DNA of 8,835 nt from Rhodococcus sp. (in: high G+C Gram-positive bacteria) (GTDB lineage Bacteria > Actinomycetota > Actinomycetes > Mycobacteriales > Mycobacteriaceae): NCBI GenBank assembly GCA_012515885.1, contig JAAYXN010000402.1, positions 1 through 8,835 on the forward strand, given 5' to 3'. Position numbers and translations under genes: made by a program. Numbering within the stretch: the stretch's first letter is position 1; each line of letters opens with the position of its first letter. The notes beneath the pieces were generated by a model. That model ran no database searches, was not told where the DNA came from, and saw only the letters and a list, made by a program, of their open reading frames with translations. Positions 5,496 through 8,835 of this stretch are shown in pieces.

Positions 5496-6656
5496 GTGAC
5501 CAGCACAGTGCACGATTCTGTCGACAACCAACCAACACCTAGAGGGCAGAAGCTACGTGGCTGGTGGTCCATCGTCGGCGTCCTCGTCGGCTTGGAACTG
5601 CGACAACGGCTTCGCACCACGAGATGGAAGATCACGCTCGCGATTGCCTTCGTAGTGCTGTCGCTGTTCGTCTTCGGTTCGATGTACCTGACGATGATCG
5701 CCGGTAGTGCCAGCTATCGCGATTGGTCACAGAACCTGTACTCCATCGTCATCGCGGTGGAACTGTTCTTCGGGATCGTGCTTGCACCGACCCTGAGCGC
5801 AACTGCCATCAACGGCGATCGAAAAGATGCCACTCTCGCCGTTGTTCAGGCGACGCCGATCAGCCACTGGCAGTTGGCGATCGGGAAACTGGTCGGCAAC
5901 TGGGTGTCGTGCCTCGTTCTGGTCCTGGCCGGATCCCCGTACCTGATCTGGGGGATCATCGCGGCGCCCTACGGTATCGGTCTAGGCCTGCTCGGCGTGG
6001 TTGTTCTCTGCCTGCTGTTCGCGTGCTATTGCGGTCTTGGCCTGGGGTTCTCGGCCCTCACTGCCAGACCTGCCGGTTCGGCGGTGCTGACACAAGCAAC
6101 CGTGTTCTTCCTTGTCCTCGGTCTGCCGGCACTGTTCGGGCTGCTGTACCCGACGGTTGCGCAGGACCATCGAGTGATCCGTGCGGACTACACGTACGAC
6201 TACTTCGCAGACGAGCCGATGCCGATGCAGGAGCCCGACTGTCAGGACGTCGAGGAAACCGAGAGGTTCATTCACACCGAACGAATCTGGTGGCTGCTGG
6301 CCCCCAACCCGTTCCTCATCCTTCCCGACGTTGTGGCCCAAAGAGACACCGAAGGTGTCGACACCTGGGACACCGCGATGGCCCCGATCGCAGCGTCACT
6401 ATCTGCGGCGCGTGTGGGCCCGTACGTCGACGCGCCGACCTGTAGTGATGGTCGTAACTTCTATAGCTCGGATGGCACAAGCCATCGGAGTGAGTTCTAC
6501 GAGGCCAAGGACGCGCACGAGACCGCACGGATCGGCGACAGCTGGTATGTGGGTCTACTGGTCAACCTCATATTCGGTGGCATCGGTTTGGTCATCGCCG
6601 CACGCCGGCTACGGGTTCCTGCAGGGAAGCTGCCGAAGGGTGTGCGGATCGCCTGA
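5496..6656 (+). CDS. ABC transporter permease (ABC-2 type)
   Basis: A 386-aa membrane subunit pairing with the ATPase just upstream. Hydrophobic segments at about 46-68, 80-103, 133-157, 161-188, 197-219 and 350-369 give six membrane spans, the usual ABC-2 number. The cytoplasmic start carries a LELRQRLRTTRWK (33-45) amphipathic stretch typical of the family, and INGDRKDATLAVVQATPIS (105-123) matches the conserved ABC-2 loop. A hydrophilic loop of about 130 residues between the last two spans is rich in Asp, Glu and aromatic residues (for example DYTYDYFADE), contains Cys249 and Cys316, and probably lies outside the membrane. The GTG start at 5496 has GAGAGG (5481-5486) 9 nt upstream. The transported substrate (lipid, drug, peptide or ion) cannot be told from sequence. 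Confidence 0.9.
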   Translation: MTSTVHDSVDNQPTPRGQKLRGWWSIVGVLVGLELRQRLRTTRWKITLAIAFVVLSLFVFGSMYLTMIAGSASYRDWSQNLYSIVIAVELFFGIVLAPTLSATAINGDRKDATLAVVQATPISHWQLAIGKLVGNWVSCLVLVLAGSPYLIWGIIAAPYGIGLGLLGVVVLCLLFACYCGLGLGFSALTARPAGSAVLTQATVFFLVLGLPALFGLLYPTVAQDHRVIRADYTYDYFADEPMPMQEPDCQDVEETERFIHTERIWWLLAPNPFLILPDVVAQRDTEGVDTWDTAMAPIAASLSAARVGPYVDAPTCSDGRNFYSSDGTSHRSEFYEAKDAHETARIGDSWYVGLLVNLIFGGIGLVIAARRLRVPAGKLPKGVRIA

Positions 6657-6680
6657 TCGGATGTGATACGCCAACACCGG

Positions 6681-6688
6681 AAAGGAGG
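6681..6688 (+). promoter_or_regulatory. Strong Shine-Dalgarno before the 21-codon ORF
   Basis: AAAGGAGG lies 5 nt before the ATG at 6694, the best ribosome binding site in the window. It marks 6694 rather than the lipoprotein ATG at 6756 as the main ribosome entry point after the permease. Confidence 0.75.
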
Positions 6689-6693
6689 AACCG

Positions 6694-6759
6694 ATGGAGG
6701 TGAACGTTCCGGCCGATTGCGGCAAACTCGCCGCGTTCATCCCGAGGCTTCGCGTATGA
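6694..6759 (+). CDS. Small ORF (21 aa), leader peptide or gene remnant
   Basis: ATG 6694 to TGA 6757-6759 encodes 21 residues starting MEVNVPADCG. It has the strongest SD in the window, and its stop overlaps the lipoprotein ATG (ATGA), so translation of the two is probably coupled. The opening MEVNVPADCG resembles the N-termini of small NTF2-like proteins as I remember them, which would make this the stub of a truncated gene whose start region now feeds ribosomes into the lipoprotein. Alternatively it is a genuine leader peptide. Neither function is demonstrated; the translation signals are what can be seen. Confidence 0.5.
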   Translation: MEVNVPADCGKLAAFIPRLRV

Positions 6760-7214
6760 GTCAGTTGAGGACATGGGGCGCGCTGCTGGTCCTCGCGATG
6801 ACTGTGACTTCTTGTAGTTCGTTCGATCCAGGGGAGCGCAAGGCGCTCGACGAGGAGGGTCTCGCGCGGGTCTTGCCGAGTATGGGGTTCAAGGTGCCGC
6901 CCGGTTTCGAGTTCGGTCAGGCATACACATATTCCGAGTTCGTCGGTGAACCGGCGCGGTCTGCCCGCTTCGACGCACCTCCCGAATACGGCGATGGCCG
7001 CGCAGTCTCCGCTGCGAATCCGTCATTCCCACCAATGCAGTCGACCACGTGTGACGCTGTGCCGCCTGGCAGTTGGACGTCACTAGGATTCACTTGCGCA
7101 CCCGAGATACTGATGATCCGACACCCGCCCTCCGGAGGGTTGGGCTCCGTAACCGTTCTGCTGACCAGCGACGACCGAGGTTCTCATCTGTTCATCGAGA
7201 CTGTCGGCCACTGA
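6756..7214 (+). CDS. Predicted lipoprotein of unknown function
   Basis: A 152-aa product with a lipoprotein signal peptide: basic MSQLR, hydrophobic core 7-17 and lipobox VTSC, making Cys20 the lipidated residue. The mature part has no domain I recognise. It contains an acidic helix-like DPGERKALDEEGLARVL (24-40), a Pro/aromatic-rich middle and a pair of cysteines, Cys99 and Cys114, that could form a disulfide in the exported protein. The C-terminal SVTVLLTSDDRGSHLFIETV looks like two beta strands. The ATG at 6756 is chosen because the signal peptide begins there; GAGG at 6744-6747 is 8 nt upstream. An upstream in-frame GTG at 6663 would add 31 hydrophilic residues before the signal. Position after the ABC genes suggests co-transcription and perhaps a role with the exporter, but this is inference. 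Confidence 0.8.
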   Translation: MSQLRTWGALLVLAMTVTSCSSFDPGERKALDEEGLARVLPSMGFKVPPGFEFGQAYTYSEFVGEPARSARFDAPPEYGDGRAVSAANPSFPPMQSTTCDAVPPGSWTSLGFTCAPEILMIRHPPSGGLGSVTVLLTSDDRGSHLFIETVGH

Positions 7215-7230
7215 CTCATAGGTGGTGGAG

Positions 7231-7244
7231 TTCCCAGATGGGAA
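7231..7244. terminator. Inverted repeat after the lipoprotein gene; possible terminator or operator
   Basis: TTCCCA (7231-7236) and TGGGAA (7239-7244) are exact reverse complements with GA between them. As RNA the stem would have a small loop and is followed by TTG rather than a T-run, so intrinsic termination is uncertain. It also lies about 50 nt before the zinc-ribbon gene and could be a protein-binding site. Confidence 0.3.
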
Positions 7245-7281
7245 TTGCTGCCACAGCATGCCTGCGCTGAGTGTTCGGCTC

Positions 7282-7287
7282 TAAGCT
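7282..7287 (+). promoter_or_regulatory. Putative -10 box of the zinc-ribbon gene (leaderless)
   Basis: TAAGCT ends 6 nt before the GTG at 7294 and no SD is visible. This spacing supports 7294 rather than the adjacent GTG at 7291 as the start. Confidence 0.4.
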
Positions 7288-7293
7288 GGTGTG

Positions 7294-7497
7294 GTGTTCT
7301 TCCTCTTCGGCTACGGCATCAAGCGGAAACCTCTCGGCCCCGGACAAATGCGAACCTGCCCGCGTTGCAACAACACGACGCAGTGGTCACGGATGCGTGA
7401 GTTCAAACAGCTCACAGTCTTCTTCATCCCCGTTGTGCGATGGAAGCGTCGGCAGCTCGAGGCATGCGGCATTTGCGGGGCCGCTGTCGCGGTGTGA
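7294..7497 (+). CDS. Small zinc-ribbon protein
   Basis: A 67-aa protein with two CxxC knuckles, Cys22/Cys25 in TCPRC and Cys58/Cys61 in ACGIC, which together should hold one zinc ion. The N-terminus MFFLFGYGIKRKPLGPG is characteristic of a small family seen in actinobacteria. The segment between the knuckles (FKQLTVFFIPVVRWKRR, 37-53) is hydrophobic then basic and may touch a membrane or form a strand. Such proteins are annotated only as zinc-ribbon domain proteins; the function is unknown. The second of two tandem GTG codons (7294) is preferred because the family begins MFFLFG and the -10 spacing fits. Base composition is like the neighbours. It is monocistronic as far as can be seen. Confidence 0.85.
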   Translation: MFFLFGYGIKRKPLGPGQMRTCPRCNNTTQWSRMREFKQLTVFFIPVVRWKRRQLEACGICGAAVAV

Positions 7498-7547
7498 GCG
7501 CACCCATTCCAGTACCTCGACTCGGCACCGTAGGAGAGCGACGGCGG

Positions 7548-7553
7548 TAGGCT
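7548..7553 (+). promoter_or_regulatory. Putative -10 box of the second VOC gene (leaderless)
   Basis: TAGGCT ends 7 nt before the ATG at 7561. No Shine-Dalgarno sequence lies between, so a leaderless transcript is likely. No clear -35 box is seen. Confidence 0.4.
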
Positions 7554-7560
7554 GCAGTGC

Positions 7561-7905
7561 ATGCTCACAGGCCTGCATGCCATCGTGTTCAGTCCCGAAG
7601 CGGAGAAGGTTCGCGCTTTCTTTCAGGAAACGCTGGAGCTGGATTGGATCGATGCCGGCGGGGGTTGGCCGATCTATGCCATGCCGCCCGCCGAACTAGC
7701 AGTGCATCCCGCCGAAAGTGCCGGGCAGCACGGGCTGTATCTGATGTGCGACAACATCGAGCAGACACTCGCTGAGCTGCGCAGCAAGGGCGTCGAGATC
7801 GCCCACGAGGTGCGAGACGAAGGATGGGGCCTGCTGGCCGCTATCCGCCTGCCAGACGGTAGCGAACTCGGGATCTATGAACCGCGGCATCCGTCGCCAC
7901 ACTGA
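7561..7905 (+). CDS. VOC superfamily (glyoxalase-like) protein
   Basis: A 114-aa vicinal oxygen chelate fold protein, at the short end of the family range. The first module has GLHAIVFSPEAEKVRAFFQE (4-23) with His6 at the first metal-ligand position, then WPIYAMPPAELAVHP. The second has HGLYLMCDNIEQTLAELRSKGVEI, LAAIRLPDGSELGIYEPRHP, with a Glu in IYEP at the last ligand position. Unlike the VOC protein at 2636 it keeps plausible His/Glu ligands, so metal-dependent chemistry is possible; the substrate is unknown. The ATG at 7561 fits the family start. It stands alone between the zinc-ribbon gene and the secreted-protein gene. Confidence 0.87.
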   Translation: MLTGLHAIVFSPEAEKVRAFFQETLELDWIDAGGGWPIYAMPPAELAVHPAESAGQHGLYLMCDNIEQTLAELRSKGVEIAHEVRDEGWGLLAAIRLPDGSELGIYEPRHPSPH

Positions 7906-7911
7906 CGGTCG

Positions 7912-7917
7912 TGTAAT
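7912..7917 (+). promoter_or_regulatory. Putative -10 box of the secreted-protein gene
   Basis: TGTAAT, one mismatch from TATAAT, ends 6 nt before the GTG at 7924. This supports that GTG as a leaderless start over the in-frame ATG at 7948, which has no obvious SD. Confidence 0.35.
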
Positions 7918-7923
7918 GGCGGG

Positions 7924-8454
7924 GTGCCGAGTAGCGATGACCAGAACATGCATCCGACCACTCGTCAACACGCCCACCACAACTCACGTGGCCTCACCCG
8001 TCTGCTCGCAGTGATCGCCGGTGTAGTTGCGGTGACGCTCGGGCTCGTTGCACCTGCCAGTGCGGACGACACCTCGACTCGGTTTTCGCCCACGTTCACC
8101 GTCGTCCCAGGAGGGTTGTGTGGTGCGGTGATCGACGCAACCAAGCTTCCTCAAGAGCGTCCCGGCCAATTCAGCATCGAAGCATCGATCACGCGGATCG
8201 GCTTGGGCTGTGGTCCTTTCCAGCTTTACGTCCGTTGGCGAAACCTGGATACCGGTCTCACGGGCGGACAGAGCAATCCGGTGGACGCCAACGGCCACAT
8301 AGGTGGTGCGCAGGACGGCGTGATCACGGGCCTTGGATACGGTCCGGGAGCAGGACGTGTGGAAGCGTGGATCGACACGGGTTCGGCCGACTACTACCCG
8401 AACGAGCCGATGATTCCGCACATTTCGGGCAGGGCGACGTTCACCCTGAACTGA
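7924..8454 (+). CDS. Secreted protein of unknown function
   Basis: A 176-aa precursor with a Sec-type signal peptide: basic stretch near 14-26, hydrophobic core about 27-43 (LLAVIAGVVAVTLGLVA) and a signal peptidase I site APASA, cut after Ala47. The mature protein of about 129 aa is Gly-rich and mostly beta-like (TFTVVPGGLCGAVID, FQLYVRWRNLD, GRATFTLN), with just two cysteines (GGLCGA and GLGCGP) that could form one disulfide. No enzyme motif is visible. The start is either GTG 7924, supported by the -10 spacing, or ATG 7948, which gives a more usual 39-residue signal; the mature protein is the same. It converges with the reductase remnant, 45 nt apart. I do not recognise a named family. Confidence 0.82.
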   Translation: MPSSDDQNMHPTTRQHAHHNSRGLTRLLAVIAGVVAVTLGLVAPASADDTSTRFSPTFTVVPGGLCGAVIDATKLPQERPGQFSIEASITRIGLGCGPFQLYVRWRNLDTGLTGGQSNPVDANGHIGGAQDGVITGLGYGPGAGRVEAWIDTGSADYYPNEPMIPHISGRATFTLN

Positions 8455-8499
8455 CTCCTGACGAATCGAGCGGTGCGGCGGTTCTGGCGTATCGCCCTA

Positions 8500-8819
8500 T
8501 CAGTTGACGACGCCGAAGCCGCCCGTCTTCCGCCGCAGCCGAGCTGTCTGCCGGAACCACGAGAGAGTCGAAGGTTTCGAAACTCAGCGGATTGGTGATG
8601 TCGACGACGACCTTGCCGTCGAGCTGGTCACCCCGCTGGTCCAGCACCTCGGCCAGCGCCGAATAGGGCAATGCGAGCACGACGATGTCGCCGGTAGCGG
8701 GCTTCGCAGTGTCTTCGGAGCCCAAGAGCTCCGCAGTGTTGCCGCCTTTGGTGACGACACTGGCGATTGCCTTACCCATGCTGCTGCAGAGATCCGCTTC
8801 GTTCGCGTGGTCGAAACAT
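8500..8819 (-). pseudogene. Remnant of an NADPH-dependent F420 reductase-like gene, internally deleted
   Basis: On the minus strand the frame from 8779 reads MGKAIASVVTKGGNTAELLG, then GDIVVLALPYSALAEVL, GKVVVDITNPLSF and VVPADSSAAAE, the first half of the F420/NADP oxidoreductase family (about 200 aa). Similarity ends at about 8528. In the +1 frame at once follows KTGGFGVVN with a stop at 8500-8502, resembling the normal C-terminal ...TGGFGVV of the family. About 85-100 middle residues are missing with a frameshift; the original frame runs on to 8441 as unrelated sequence. At the 5' end, AAGGAGG precedes an ATG at 8819, but 40 nt separate it from the ATG at 8779, so the N-terminal Rossmann strand is also out of frame and its first Gly is lost (CSSMGK). 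Three lesions make a dead gene most likely. Confidence 0.75.
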
Positions 8820-8835
8820 GCCCCTCCTTGGCTGA

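Noticed and set aside
6663..6755. N-terminal extension of the lipoprotein from GTG 6663
   Set aside because: It would place 31 charged residues before a normal lipoprotein signal peptide.
7271..7699. A 142-codon frame overlapping the zinc-ribbon and VOC genes
   Set aside because: Ser/Arg/Cys-rich shadow of two recognisable genes on the same strand.
1..8835. Defence system, prophage, CRISPR array, insertion sequence or biosynthetic cluster
   Set aside because: No nuclease, integrase, transposase, spaced direct repeats, terminal repeats or multi-enzyme assembly genes are visible; the two internal deletions show no inserted element at their junctions.

Overview
The window looks like chromosomal DNA of a high-GC actinomycete, most likely Rhodococcus or a close mycolate-containing relative (inferred from remembered family resemblance and GC-rich codon use, not from a search). 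Supporting signs are GTG and TTG starts, a secreted PASTA lipoprotein, an F420/NADP reductase-like gene, and several genes that appear to be transcribed without a leader: a TANNNT-type -10 box sits 6-8 nt before the start codon and no ribosome binding site is visible. There is no rRNA, tRNA, CRISPR array, insertion sequence or phage gene.

Layout. 1-673: 3' part of an SDR oxidoreductase (+). 682-1110: PASTA-domain lipoprotein (-), convergent with the SDR. 1196-2274: a two-gene operon (+), a PNPOx-like flavoprotein and a PaaI-type hotdog thioesterase joined by an ATGA overlap. 2307-3028: a perfect palindromic operator, a broken ArsR-family repressor gene and a VOC/glyoxalase gene (+), again joined by ATGA. 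3119-3695: remnant of a UbiG-like methyltransferase (-) that has lost its middle and its start. 3775-4569: a second SDR (+). 4653-7214: an ABC exporter operon (+) with ATPase, permease, a 21-codon ORF and a lipoprotein. 7294-7497: a small zinc-ribbon protein. 7561-7905: a second VOC protein. 7924-8454: a small secreted protein. 8500-8819: remnant of an NADP/F420 reductase-like gene (-) that has also lost its middle.

How the genes work together. The ABC ATPase and permease clearly form one transporter, and the downstream lipoprotein may belong with it. The ArsR remnant and VOC gene were once a self-regulated operon whose operator survives. The rest are ordinary accessory metabolic genes with no evident common pathway.

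The most notable feature is gene decay. Three genes (ArsR, methyltransferase, reductase) are inactivated within about 6.5 kb, two of them by internal deletions that left recognisable C-termini in the +1 frame. I do not see a convincing new multi-gene system such as defence, a secondary-metabolite cluster or a mobile element.
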